Shown here: one piece after another, positions 8,639-16,923 of the stretch
Position numbering within the stretch: the first letter of the stretch is position 1
Layout of the letters: each line of letters opens with the position of its first letter
Assembly: GCF_900113525.1 (NCBI RefSeq)
Contig: NZ_FOPP01000002.1
Span: 124,001-188,000, forward strand
Direction of reading: 5' to 3'
Length of the DNA: 64,000 bases
DNA from: Pedobacter insulae
GTDB lineage: Bacteria > Bacteroidota > Bacteroidia > Sphingobacteriales > Sphingobacteriaceae
Notes under the pieces: model-generated
The model's database searches: none
Told to the model about the DNA's origin: nothing
Seen by the model: only the letters and a program-made list of their open reading frames with translations
Made by a program: the position numbers and the translations under genes

Positions 8639-10648
8639 ATGACAGAACCTAATAATCTTATCCACGCTTCTTCTCCATATTTATTGCAGCATGCTTACAA
8701 TCCAGTTGAATGGCACGAATGGAACTCAGCTACATTGGAAAAGGCAAAGCAAGAAAATAAATTGATTTTAGTAAGCATTGGATATTCCGCCTGTCACTGG
8801 TGCCATGTGATGGAGCATGAAAGTTTCGAGAGTTTTGAAGTTGCGGAGGTGATGAACAAGCATTTTATTTGCATTAAGGTAGATAGGGAAGAACGGCCCG
8901 ATATTGACCAGATTTATATGTTGGCGGTTCAGTTGATGAATGGGAACGGCGGATGGCCACTCAATGCAATTTGCTTACCAGATCAGCGGCCTATCTATGG
9001 GGGTACCTATTTTAGAAAAAATGATTGGATAAACATCTTATTGAATGTGGCTAATCTTTGGAAAAATGAGCCAGAAAAAGCAATTGGTTATGCTAGCCGG
9101 CTAACAGACGGCATTAATCAAGCAGAAAAAATTATTGGAGCAGCGGTAGAGCCAATATTTACCAATGAGCAGCTTATAGAGATTGTTGAGCCTTGGAAAC
9201 GTCATTTTGATATGGCTGAAGGAGGGTATAACAGGGCTCCGAAATTCCCATTACCTAATAACTGGGTTTTTATGCTGCGCTTTAGTTATCTTATGAAAGA
9301 TGAGGCTACTGCAATATCGGCTATGCTTACTCTGGAAAAAATAGCATTTGGCGGAATTTATGATCAGATAGGGGGTGGTTTTGCCCGTTATTCGGTTGAT
9401 GAACGTTGGCATGTTCCACATTTTGAGAAAATGCTTTATGATAACGCACAATTAATTTCATTGTACACAGAAGCTTATCAGTATTTAAAAATTCCCTTAT
9501 ATAAAGAAGTAGTAGTAGAAACTATTGAATGGGTAAATAGAGAGATGAGGTCGCCTGATGGTTTGTTTTATGCTGCATTAGATGCTGATAGCGAGGGGGT
9601 TGAAGGTAAGTTCTATATTTGGGGGAAGGCAGAGTTTAAAAGCGTTGTGGGAGAGAACGGAGGCTTAATGACTGCTTATTATAACGTTACCCAAGAAGGT
9701 AATTGGGAAGAAGAGAAAAGCAATGTTTTGCAAAGGAAGTTTACCGATGAGGAATTTGCAGAGGCGAATAATTTGAAGGTAGAAGAGGTGCGAAGGATTG
9801 TCCAAGAGGCAAAACATAAGTTATTAACCAAGAGAAAGGAACGAATAAGGCCAGGTTTAGATGATAAATGTTTAGTAGCTTGGAATGGTATGATGATTAA
9901 AGCATTGGCAGAAGCTGCATTGGTATTTGGAAATAATTCTTATTATCGGGATGCAAAAGAAGCAGCAACATTTATACTAGCAAATTTAATCATTGATGGA
10001 CAGGGGATGCTTCGAAACTACAAAGATGGAAAGGCTAGTATAACTGCCTTCTTAGATGACTACGCATTTTTTATAGAGGCGTTGATTGCTTTGTATGAAG
10101 CGGATTTCGATGATGAATGGTTAGAAGAAGCTAAGATGTTAACGGATTATGTTTTAACAAATTTTAAGGATGAAAACAGTCCAATGTTGTTTTATACATC
10201 TTCAACAAGCGAATCCTTGATAGCGCGAAAGCATGAAATAATGGATAATGTTATTTCCGCATCGAATTCTGTGATGGCACAAAACTTACAAAAGCTAGGT
10301 TTATACTTTGACGATGAAGGTTATGTTGAAAAGGCTCGACAGATGCTCAGTGTTGTATTACCTAATATTAAAAGTTATGGATCTGCGTATTCAAATTGGA
10401 GTATTCAATTATTAAATGAAGTTTTTGGTATCAATGAGGTGGCACTAGTAGGCGAGGACTTAAAAATTGAAAAAAAGAAGCTTCATGAACTGTACATTCC
10501 AAATAAAATTACATTAGGCGGAACAAAAAGTCAACTTCCTTTGTTAAAAAATAAGCAAAGCCAACAAACAAAGATTTATATTTGCCGAAATAAAACTTGC
10601 CAGCTGCCTGTAAGTACGATAGCCGAGGCAGTAAAATTTATTAATTAA
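8639..10648 (+). CDS. Thioredoxin domain-containing protein, YyaL/DUF255 family
   Basis: A 669-residue protein of the DUF255 (YyaL, SPATA20-like) family. The N-terminal thioredoxin-like domain has the family hallmarks [20 protein letters not shown] (about residues 5-24) and [15 protein letters not shown], with the CxxC replaced by CHWCH. It is followed by an (alpha/alpha)6-type domain with [17 protein letters not shown] and [16 protein letters not shown], resembling N-acylglucosamine 2-epimerase/cellobiose-epimerase folds. No signal peptide is visible, so it is probably cytosolic. The physiological reaction is unknown. The FKBP gene follows 10 bp downstream, so the two are likely co-transcribed. 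Confidence 0.9.
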   Translation: MTEPNNLIHASSPYLLQHAYNPVEWHEWNSATLEKAKQENKLILVSIGYSACHWCHVMEHESFESFEVAEVMNKHFICIKVDREERPDIDQIYMLAVQLMNGNGGWPLNAICLPDQRPIYGGTYFRKNDWINILLNVANLWKNEPEKAIGYASRLTDGINQAEKIIGAAVEPIFTNEQLIEIVEPWKRHFDMAEGGYNRAPKFPLPNNWVFMLRFSYLMKDEATAISAMLTLEKIAFGGIYDQIGGGFARYSVDERWHVPHFEKMLYDNAQLISLYTEAYQYLKIPLYKEVVVETIEWVNREMRSPDGLFYAALDADSEGVEGKFYIWGKAEFKSVVGENGGLMTAYYNVTQEGNWEEEKSNVLQRKFTDEEFAEANNLKVEEVRRIVQEAKHKLLTKRKERIRPGLDDKCLVAWNGMMIKALAEAALVFGNNSYYRDAKEAATFILANLIIDGQGMLRNYKDGKASITAFLDDYAFFIEALIALYEADFDDEWLEEAKMLTDYVLTNFKDENSPMLFYTSSTSESLIARKHEIMDNVISASNSVMAQNLQKLGLYFDDEGYVEKARQMLSVVLPNIKSYGSAYSNWSIQLLNEVFGINEVALVGEDLKIEKKKLHELYIPNKITLGGTKSQLPLLKNKQSQQTKIYICRNKTCQLPVSTIAEAVKFIN

Positions 10649-10658
10649 AAGAAAATAG

Positions 10659-11162
10659 ATGAATATTAATTCTAACACAGTAGTGTCCCTAACTTATGAA
10701 CTGCACACTACCACTCCAGAAGGTCAGCAAGTTTTTGTTGAAAAAGCAAATGAAGATCAACCATTAGTGTTTTTGTTTGGTGTAGGTATGATGTTGCCTA
10801 AATTTGAGGAGCATTTATTAGGTTTAAAAGCAGGAGATGAGTATAGTTTTGAGCTTTCACCAGCAGATGGTTATGGAGAATTAGATGCGACGGCCCATGT
10901 AGATCTTCCTGTTGATATGTTTAAAGAAGCAGGGGAGTTGCCAAAAGTAGGTGATGTTATTCCTTTGCAAGATAATAATGGAAACCAATTTCGTGCGGGT
11001 GTGACAGGTGTTTCTGAGACTATTGTTTCAGTCGATTTAAATCACCCGATGGCTGGAAAAAACTTGATTTTCGCCGGTAAAATATTAACAGTTCGTGAAG
11101 CCACTGCTGATGAACTAAGTCATGGACATGCACACGGCGTGGATGGGCATGAAGGTCACTAA
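10659..11162 (+). CDS. SlyD-type FKBP peptidyl-prolyl cis-trans isomerase with His-rich tail
   Basis: A 167-residue FKBP of the SlyD type: FKBP half-domain, inserted IF chaperone domain (about 70-130: YSFELSPADGYGELDATAH through NHPMAGKNL), then the closing FKBP strand LIFAGKILTVREA. LNHPMAGKNL is a SlyD signature. The C-terminal tail is rich in His (HGHAHGVDGHEGH), as in E. coli SlyD, which binds nickel and zinc. The Fur/Zur gene lies just downstream in convergent orientation, but the shared hairpin suggests separate transcription units. Confidence 0.88.
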   Translation: MNINSNTVVSLTYELHTTTPEGQQVFVEKANEDQPLVFLFGVGMMLPKFEEHLLGLKAGDEYSFELSPADGYGELDATAHVDLPVDMFKEAGELPKVGDVIPLQDNNGNQFRAGVTGVSETIVSVDLNHPMAGKNLIFAGKILTVREATADELSHGHAHGVDGHEGH

Positions 11163-11171
11163 TTAAGTATT

Positions 11172-11210
11172 TAACACTTTGATAAACTTTGGAAGTTTGT
11201 CAAAGTGTTA
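11172..11210. terminator. Long bidirectional hairpin between slyD-like and fur-like genes
   Basis: Arms 11172-11189 and 11193-11210 are 18 bp with one mismatch (G·T if transcribed) and a 3-nt loop. The right arm ends in the TTA that is the stop codon of the minus-strand fur-like gene. Strong, AT-rich and placed for both convergent transcripts. Its core (ACACTTTG...CAAAGTGT) resembles the centre of the 60-bp palindrome at 22486. Confidence 0.8.
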
Positions 11211-11630
11211 AGCTTTACTACATTCTTTACAAATTCCATACGCAATTAAGCTAATTGCCTCTGCTTTAAATCCTTCGGCTATGCTAATTTCTGGTACTTT
11301 AGTCGCTAAACAAAATACTTTATTGCATTGAGTGCAGTTAAAATGAACATGCTCATCATGGTGTTGGTCGGCTGAACACGCAGACGAGCAGATCGCATAG
11401 TTTGCAGTTCCATTTAAATCAACAATTCTATGAAGAATGCCTTTTTCTACATAAGTATTTAAAATTCTATATAACGTTACCCGATCAATTTCTTTACCTA
11501 ATTTTTTTTCGAGGGTTGGCTGCGAAACAGCAGTCGTATTGGCAGAAATATCTTCCAGCACACGAATCCTTTGTTTCGTGTGTTTAAGATGATTTTGTTT
11601 TAAAATTTCAATAGGACTTGTGTTTGTCAT
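11208..11630 (-). CDS. Fur-family metalloregulator, possibly Zur-like
   Basis: A 140-residue ferric-uptake-regulator family repressor. The winged-helix N-terminus includes KHTKQRIRVLEDI and DRVTLYRILNTYVEKGIL. The C-terminal half carries the structural zinc site as two CxxC pairs (Cys99/Cys102 and Cys134/Cys137) and a His-rich sensor stretch (HHDEHVHF, about 90-97). No sequence feature alone separates Fur, Zur and PerR. The position, 2 bp behind the CFFCG secreted protein and near a His-rich ABC permease, favours zinc, but this is contextual inference. Confidence 0.88.
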   Translation of the reverse strand: MTNTSPIEILKQNHLKHTKQRIRVLEDISANTTAVSQPTLEKKLGKEIDRVTLYRILNTYVEKGILHRIVDLNGTANYAICSSACSADQHHDEHVHFNCTQCNKVFCLATKVPEISIAEGFKAEAISLIAYGICKECSKA

Positions 11631-11632
11631 TT

Positions 11633-12076
11633 TTAAAGGGCTTTTCCGCTAAGCAAACTAATGGGAGGGTTGTCCATAGCGTTTGCTGTACTCAATTTCA
11701 AAATACCTTTCACTTTTACTGTTTGATAGGTGAATTTTATCGGTTCAACCAATTCAACCATTACCATAATAGGTACGCCATTTTTTCCACAGAAGAAACA
11801 TTGATTGATGGGTAGGGTAGATAACATAAATTTGCTCTGTTTCATGCCATCTTTGATAGGTACAATATAGCCTTCTAATTCGAAAGGTTTGCCTGCGTAC
11901 TTTTTAATTTCATTGTTAAAAATAGCATACATTTCGGTTTCCTTAACTGTTTTAAAGTCAACATTGCCAATCACATCCCAATTGGCAGACATGATTTGAT
12001 CATTTGGATCGTGCTGTGCCTGCGCGGTAAAACCAAAGCCAACGAGTATCAAAAGTATCAGGCTTAATTTTTTCAT
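11633..12076 (-). CDS. Secreted DUF3299-like protein with CFFCG motif
   Basis: A 147-residue exported protein with a signal peptide (residues 1-20, ending AQA). The mature part matches the outline of DUF3299: a Trp near the start (ANWDVIG), KPFELEGYIVPI and the QCFFCGKNG motif (Cys93 and Cys96) followed by MVMVELVEPI. Two closely spaced Cys in a periplasmic protein suggest metal or disulfide chemistry. The gene is 2 bp upstream of the Fur-family gene and 138 bp downstream of the permease gene. Function is unproven. Confidence 0.72.
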   Translation of the reverse strand: MKKLSLILLILVGFGFTAQAQHDPNDQIMSANWDVIGNVDFKTVKETEMYAIFNNEIKKYAGKPFELEGYIVPIKDGMKQSKFMLSTLPINQCFFCGKNGVPIMVMVELVEPIKFTYQTVKVKGILKLSTANAMDNPPISLLSGKAL

Positions 12077-12103
12077 ATAAAAATAATTTTTTTCTGCTTA
12101 ACA

Positions 12104-12111
12104 CAAATATA
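12104..12111 (-). promoter_or_regulatory. Candidate Bacteroidota -7 element (TATATTTG)
   Basis: On the minus strand the octamer TATATTTG matches the Bacteroidota sigma-A -7 consensus TAnnTTTG and sits 28 bp before the ATG of the DUF3299-like gene. I see no convincing -33 TTG at the right distance, so this is tentative. If real, the secreted-protein/fur pair can be transcribed independently of the ABC genes. Confidence 0.4.
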
Positions 12112-12214
12112 CCAATACGTTCAATTTTTATGCACTTTTTCACAAAAATGATACTCCTTGGTGATTAATAGGACTTTCTTATTACTTTAAAAGGTTGAAT
12201 AGTCGACTCGAAAA

Positions 12215-13435
12215 TTAATTTTTAGCTAAAATTTTGGAAATATTCGATCGATAAGCCTGCATTGCTGGAATAAGGGATGCAATAATTCCAACTACCAACC
12301 CTGCAATTAATAAGTATAATTCTCCTGTTACAAAAATTTTCCCCGTTAATTTGGCTTGTGTGCTTTCTTGGTAATATCCAATCAGCTCTAAGATACTGTG
12401 TCCTAAAAATAATCCAATAATTGTCCCAGCCAATGTTAACCATAATCCTTCAAGTATCACAATGATAAATAATTTAGTTCTCGAAGCGCCTAAGGTTCGC
12501 ATAATAGCTAAATCATAACTTCTTTCTTTTAAAGAATTGTAAAGGTTTACGAAAACGCTAATTGCGGCAATTAACATAATTAATATAGCGAACCATTGCA
12601 AGGTGTCAACTCCAACACCGATAAGTGAAAACAATCTTGTACTTTCCATAGCCGGGGATGCGGATTGCAAACTTGTCATTTGATTTACCATGCGCGGAAA
12701 CATTGCAACCGACATTGGGGATCGATATTGGATCAGTAGGGAAGTTATCTCTCTGTTTTTTATTGCCATTTCCTCCTCTTTTTCATGATCATGTACTTCT
12801 CCTTCCTGATGTTCATGAGGTTCTTCATGCATTTTCCAAACACTAGCTACATTTGTTAAAATTAAATTATCAGTAACGTTGCCTTGCGGTGATAAAATTC
12901 CAACAACTTTATAAGTGTGAGCCTTGTGAACATCCGAGTTGTTGGTTAATCCATGGGAGCCATTAAAAGTGTCACCCACCTTTAGTTTCTGCTCTTTAGC
13001 AACATTTACTCCTATTGTGGCTTCTAGATCTTCTACCCAGAGTTTTCCCTGATCCACTTTTAAGCCATATAGGCTTACGAAATTACTATCCGTTCCAACA
13101 ATCCGTACACCATTGTAATTATCTCCAAGTGCTAAGGGGGTGGCTCTTTTAACAAATGGACTGCGAGAGAGTTCATTCGCCTCCTTCAAGGGAATGTTAC
13201 CTGTAGGGAAATCTATGTAATAAATGCTGCTTAAGATTAACTGCAAGGGAGAACCCTTTGCACCAACCACTAAATCAATATCTTTTGAGTTATTGTTTAA
13301 TTTCTCTTCAATCTGCGTTGAAGCCAATAGCAAAATGGTTAAAATACCAGTCCCAAATGCAATGAGCATAATGTTCAAGGATGCGGATAATGGTTTTGAC
13401 CATAAACTTTTCCAACTAATTTTTAATGGGCTCAT
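12215..13435 (-). CDS. FtsX/LolC-type ABC transporter permease with His-rich loop
   Basis: A 406-residue inner-membrane permease of the MacB/FtsX type: one N-terminal helix (about 20-40), a large periplasmic domain, then three C-terminal helices (about 275-300, 320-345, 375-395) in the FtsX domain, with YDLAIMRTLGASRTKLF at the cytoplasmic coupling loop. Unusually, the periplasmic domain contains an acidic His-rich stretch at about 203-222 (HEEPHEHQ...HDHEKEEE) suited to binding a transition metal. It overlaps the ATPase gene by 4 bp (ATGA), so the two form one translational unit. A mechanotransmitter-type or lipoprotein-handling role is more likely than solute import. Confidence 0.85.
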   Translation of the reverse strand: MSPLKISWKSLWSKPLSASLNIMLIAFGTGILTILLLASTQIEEKLNNNSKDIDLVVGAKGSPLQLILSSIYYIDFPTGNIPLKEANELSRSPFVKRATPLALGDNYNGVRIVGTDSNFVSLYGLKVDQGKLWVEDLEATIGVNVAKEQKLKVGDTFNGSHGLTNNSDVHKAHTYKVVGILSPQGNVTDNLILTNVASVWKMHEEPHEHQEGEVHDHEKEEEMAIKNREITSLLIQYRSPMSVAMFPRMVNQMTSLQSASPAMESTRLFSLIGVGVDTLQWFAILIMLIAAISVFVNLYNSLKERSYDLAIMRTLGASRTKLFIIVILEGLWLTLAGTIIGLFLGHSILELIGYYQESTQAKLTGKIFVTGELYLLIAGLVVGIIASLIPAMQAYRSNISKILAKN

Positions 13436-14061
13436 GCTAGGTTATAGGTATTGGTGAAAGCGTCTTTAACTCTTTTATCATGGGTAGCTACCACTAAAGT
13501 AGCCCGGTTAATGTCAGATTGCTGCATTAATAGACTCAATACTGCGGCTGCGTTTTTATCATCCAGGCTGGAGGTGGGTTCATCAGCAATTAGTAAAGTG
13601 GGTTTATTAATGACTGCCCTGGCAATGGATACACGTTGTAATTGGCCCTGACTTAATTCATTTGGGTACGATTTCTTTTTATCAGCAATTCCCAGCGAGG
13701 TTAATACTTCGTCTATTCTTCCTTGGTTTTGCGGAAGGTTGGCAAAACTTTGCGCTAAAGTAAGATTTTCAGAAATGGTTAAGCTTTTGATTAGATGGGG
13801 CTTTTGAAAAATGATCCCGATATTGCGTCCTCTAAATTGATCTAATTTTTTAGATGAAAGGTTATAGATAGCTGTTCCGTTAAGGGTTATTTCACCTTGC
13901 TCCGGTTTTAGAATTCCTGTTAGTATGTGAAGCAACGTAGTTTTTCCACTTCCCGAATCTCCTAATAAGAGCCATTGCTCACCATCATTAATTTGCCAAT
14001 CTTTAAAACTTATCAACGGGGATCCATTGTATCGATGGGCGACCGATTGAATTGAAATCAT
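13432..14061 (-). CDS. LolD/MacB-type ABC transporter ATP-binding protein
   Basis: A 209-residue ATPase with Walker A GDSGSGKTT (about 34-42), Q-loop IFQKPHLI, signature LSQGQLQRVS, Walker B LLIADEPTSSLD and the H-loop VATHD. The compact size and sequence are typical of LolD/FtsE/MacB-class ATPases that pair with FtsX-type permeases, and the permease gene overlaps its end. It is the first gene of a minus-strand cluster continuing to the DUF3299-like and Fur-family genes. Confidence 0.9.
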   Translation of the reverse strand: MISIQSVAHRYNGSPLISFKDWQINDGEQWLLLGDSGSGKTTLLHILTGILKPEQGEITLNGTAIYNLSSKKLDQFRGRNIGIIFQKPHLIKSLTISENLTLAQSFANLPQNQGRIDEVLTSLGIADKKKSYPNELSQGQLQRVSIARAVINKPTLLIADEPTSSLDDKNAAAVLSLLMQQSDINRATLVVATHDKRVKDAFTNTYNLA

Positions 14062-14152
14062 ACTTAATTAAATAAATGAAATGCAAAAGTAAAGAAGATG
14101 CAATCCAATTGCATTAAAATCTTGTAAAGTATTTGCTACCAGTGCAATTTTC

Positions 14153-14167
14153 ACGCAAACGTTTTAC
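14153..14167. promoter_or_regulatory. Candidate LacI-family operator 1
   Basis: The sequence ACGCAAACGTTTTAC is centred on AACGTT at 14160/14161. Its left half CGCAAAC matches the half-site of the near-perfect palindrome in front of the NahK-like gene (16882-16899). The right half diverges after GTTT. About 240 bp upstream of the GH109-like start. Confidence 0.55.
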
Positions 14168-14277
14168 ATCTCAATCTACGCATGGAAATTTGCTAAATTG
14201 ATGTGAAAAGGATATTGAAATATTTAATTATTCCTTAAATTTAACTGGTTGATGGATATACGCAATCAGCACTTTAT

Positions 14278-14290
14278 GCAATCGTTTGTG
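14278..14290. promoter_or_regulatory. Candidate LacI-family operator 2 (degenerate)
   Basis: GCAATCGTTTGTG, centred at 14283/14284: the right half GTTTGTG matches the other arm of the site at 16882-16899, while the left half has a substitution. It lies about 115 bp before the GH109-like start. Weaker than operator 1 and could be chance. Confidence 0.4.
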
Positions 14291-14402
14291 TAATGATCTT
14301 TGATTGTTTTTTAATTAGATGCCCTTATCTTGTAACTAAATCAAGGTTTAAAAATTTATCGAGAACCAAATAATTAGATAAAAAAGCTAAACACAAAAAT
14401 AA

Positions 14403-15734
14403 ATGAAAAGAAGAGATTTTTTACAAACGGGTGCAATTACCGCTGCTGGTATTACTATTTTACCGACAGGAAGCTTGTTTGCTTCAACAAATGCAAAGGT
14501 TAGATTAGGATACATTGGTGTAGGTGCCAGAGGTATGAGTCACATTAGTGAAGGTTGTTTAAGAGACGATGTTGAAATCGTAGCAATTTGTGATACACAA
14601 GAGAGCTCCTTAAAAAGATGCAGGGCTTTTATTGAAAAAAAAGGTAAACCTGCAGCAAAGGAATACACGGGAGGTGTGGATGCTTACAAAGCATTATTAG
14701 AAAGAAAAGACATTGACGCAGTTATTATTTCTACTCCATGGCAGTTTCACCACAAGCAAGCAGTTGATGCGATGAATGCCGGTAAATATGTGGGATGTGA
14801 AGTTATTGCTGGGTTAACAATCAAAGAGCATTGGGATATTGTGAATACATCTGAAAAAACGGGCATGCCTTATATGACCTTAGAGAATGTGTGTTATCGT
14901 AGAGATGTAATGGCAGTGTTAAATATGGTACAGCAGAACCTATTTGGAGAGCTTATTCATTTGGAAGGTGGATACCAACATGATTTGAGAGGTATTTTAT
15001 TCAATGGAAAAGGTGGAGTTGAATACGGTCCAACTGCAACAAGCGAAGCACAATGGAGAACTCAGTTTAATATTGATCAAGATGGCGATTTATATCCAAC
15101 ACATGGTGCTGGGCCGATTATCAATTATGCTAGCATTAATAAAGGTAATAGATTTACCAATCTCGTTTCATTTAGTTCAAAAGCGAGAGGCTTAGCCGCT
15201 TATGTAGAAAAATTGGCTCCTGGACACCCGAATGCTAAATTAAACTATAAAAATGGAGATGTGACTACAACATTAATTAATTGTGCAAATGGAGAGACGG
15301 TACTTTTATCACATGACGTACATTTACCGAGACCTTATTCTTTAGGTTTTAGAGTACAGGGTACAGACGGACTGTGGATGGATGTAAATAAATCCATACA
15401 TATAGAAGGAAAAACCAAGGGACATGCATGGGATAGTGCTGATGAATGGTATAAGAAATATGATCACCCACTGTGGAAAAAGTATGAAGCAGAAGCTGTT
15501 GGCGCTGGACATGGCGGAATGGACTGGTTTGTATTTAATGCTTTTATCACGGCTGTTAAGGATAAAAAACAAACGCCGATAGATGTTTATGATTCAGTTA
15601 CCATGAGTGCGATTACGCCACTATCAACTAAGTCACTAAAAGAGGGCAATGCCCCACAAGATTTCCCAGATTTTACCAGAGGAAAATGGAAGACTAAAAA
15701 GAATACTTTTGCGCTTGACGATAGTGGATATTAA
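14403..15734 (+). CDS. Gfo/Idh/MocA-fold secreted protein, GH109-like
   Basis: A 443-residue exported protein with a twin-arginine-like leader (MKRRDFLQTGAITAAGITIL). An N-terminal Rossmann fold (VRLGYIGVGARGMSHI for NAD binding) is followed by the Gfo/Idh/MocA alpha/beta domain. The stretch LYPTHGAGPI is close to the conserved LYPTHG-GP segment of glycoside hydrolase family 109, whose characterised members are NAD-dependent alpha-N-acetylgalactosaminidases. An ordinary secreted sugar dehydrogenase is the alternative. Convergent with the NahK-like kinase gene, sharing a terminator and probably a LacI regulator, which strengthens an amino-sugar role. Confidence 0.82.
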   Translation: MKRRDFLQTGAITAAGITILPTGSLFASTNAKVRLGYIGVGARGMSHISEGCLRDDVEIVAICDTQESSLKRCRAFIEKKGKPAAKEYTGGVDAYKALLERKDIDAVIISTPWQFHHKQAVDAMNAGKYVGCEVIAGLTIKEHWDIVNTSEKTGMPYMTLENVCYRRDVMAVLNMVQQNLFGELIHLEGGYQHDLRGILFNGKGGVEYGPTATSEAQWRTQFNIDQDGDLYPTHGAGPIINYASINKGNRFTNLVSFSSKARGLAAYVEKLAPGHPNAKLNYKNGDVTTTLINCANGETVLLSHDVHLPRPYSLGFRVQGTDGLWMDVNKSIHIEGKTKGHAWDSADEWYKKYDHPLWKKYEAEAVGAGHGGMDWFVFNAFITAVKDKKQTPIDVYDSVTMSAITPLSTKSLKEGNAPQDFPDFTRGKWKTKKNTFALDDSGY

Positions 15735-15735
15735 T

Positions 15736-15763
15736 AAAAAAGGCCGCAATTGCGGCCTTTTTT
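15736..15763. terminator. Perfect-palindrome bidirectional terminator
   Basis: A perfect 28-bp inverted repeat centred at 15749/15750: six A, GGCCGCAA, TTGCGGCC, six T. A textbook rho-independent terminator for both strands. It begins 2 bp after the GH109-like stop and contains part of the minus-strand stop codon at 15762-15764. Confidence 0.95.
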
Positions 15764-16826
15764 ATTTGCTGTAGTCAGCTACAATCGATTGAAATTTATG
15801 CTCCAGGTCATTGTATTTTTCTAGCAAGGTTATTTGATTTTTTGCCCTTGTAAGATTGTGTTCTTCATATTTTGCCCCATAATAACGATCATTATTAAGA
15901 TAGTCTGTTAAAAACCGGACTGCTTGCATGTAAATTAAGAATTTACCGGCGTACACAAATAACTGCTTTTCAGTAGACGACAAAACATTTCCCATCTCTT
16001 TAAAGTAGCCCTCAACAATTGCTTTAAAAACACCTTCTCTTATTTCAATTTTACTTAGATCTTGTTCTTCCTCGTCAACAGGAGAGAGGTAGGTTCTCAT
16101 CATATCACCCACGTCACTTATAAAGTAGCCTGGCATAACTGTATCTAGATCTATTACGCAAATGCCATTATATTGATCATCAAATAATACATTGTTTATT
16201 TTTGTATCGTGGTGGATTACGCGGAGAGGGATCATTTTTTTAGTAACAATCTGGTCATAGGTATCAACAATATCCTTATTTTTATAAACCAAATGAATTA
16301 CGGTAAGTGCCTTTTCCAATCGATCTTTATCAGCAACTTGAAGTTGATTTTCAAGCTCAATGAATCTTAAAGTCAGATTATGAAAATTTGGAAGGGGATA
16401 ATTTAGCTTGGAAATATCAAAGTTTACCAGAAGCTTCGTGAATTCGGCAAACTTTCTTGCCGCTTCATAAGCTGCCTTTTTATCCATTACCGTATTAACT
16501 GCAATAGAACCATTAATATAATTTGAAAGTTTATAATACTCTTCTTCATCATCTTTAATAACAAAATCGTTATCTTTTGATGGTAGCGAGGATACGAAAA
16601 GATAATTCGGATGATTCTTTGCTAGGTAATTACCAATCTTATTAAGGTTCTCGCTTATTTGTACAGGTGATTTGAAAACACTTTTATTGATTTGTTGTAG
16701 TACATATGACTTTTCGCCAATAACTGCATTCAGTTTCCAGGTTTTATTAATTAGTCCAGAACCAAAATTTTGGATATCAAAATCTTGAAATTGTAGACCA
16801 TATTTGTGTATTACTTTCTCTAACAT
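15762..16826 (-). CDS. APH-fold sugar kinase, probable N-acetylhexosamine 1-kinase (NahK-like)
   Basis: A 354-residue phosphotransferase of the aminoglycoside-phosphotransferase fold. Active-site motifs are the catalytic loop VIHHDTKINNVLFD and the metal-binding VIDLDTVMPG. Many segments resemble Bifidobacterium NahK from memory: GSGLINKTW near the start, YVLQQINKSVF, HHDTKINNVLFD, DLDTVMPG and YYGAKYEEHNLTRAKNQI at the C-terminus. NahK makes GlcNAc-1-P or GalNAc-1-P in the cytosol. I start at ATG 16826 (MLEKVIHKYGL) rather than the GTG 9 bp upstream. A near-perfect LacI operator lies 56-73 bp before the start. This is not a resistance enzyme. Confidence 0.83.
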   Translation of the reverse strand: MLEKVIHKYGLQFQDFDIQNFGSGLINKTWKLNAVIGEKSYVLQQINKSVFKSPVQISENLNKIGNYLAKNHPNYLFVSSLPSKDNDFVIKDDEEEYYKLSNYINGSIAVNTVMDKKAAYEAARKFAEFTKLLVNFDISKLNYPLPNFHNLTLRFIELENQLQVADKDRLEKALTVIHLVYKNKDIVDTYDQIVTKKMIPLRVIHHDTKINNVLFDDQYNGICVIDLDTVMPGYFISDVGDMMRTYLSPVDEEEQDLSKIEIREGVFKAIVEGYFKEMGNVLSSTEKQLFVYAGKFLIYMQAVRFLTDYLNNDRYYGAKYEEHNLTRAKNQITLLEKYNDLEHKFQSIVADYSK

Positions 16827-16881
16827 TACTAACACTCTTTTTTAGCTTTACCAAAGCTAATTATTACAATGCTATTTTTTC

Positions 16882-16899
16882 AGCACAAACGTTTGCGCT
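16882..16899. promoter_or_regulatory. LacI-family operator upstream of the NahK-like gene
   Basis: An 18-bp palindrome AGCACAAACGTTTGCGCT centred at 16890/16891, 8 of 9 positions paired, with the central CpG typical of LacI/GalR operators. It lies in the 97-bp gap between the LacI-type regulator gene (upstream, same strand) and the kinase start, well placed to block transcription of the kinase. Confidence 0.75.
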
Positions 16900-16923
16900 A
16901 AATTTCTTAGATTTGTAATGTAT

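Larger units (their letters stand above)
14062..14402. other. 341-bp divergent intergenic region with LacI-type sites
   Basis: Lies between the minus-strand ATPase and the plus-strand GH109-like gene and must hold both promoters. No ORF of note is seen. Two elements resembling LacI-family operators are annotated separately (14153 and 14278). The rest is AT-rich sequence without clear hairpins. Confidence 0.6.

Noticed and set aside
15762..16826. Aminoglycoside resistance phosphotransferase
   Set aside because: The APH fold is shared, but the motifs and length match N-acetylhexosamine kinases, and the LacI and GH109-like context fits sugar metabolism.
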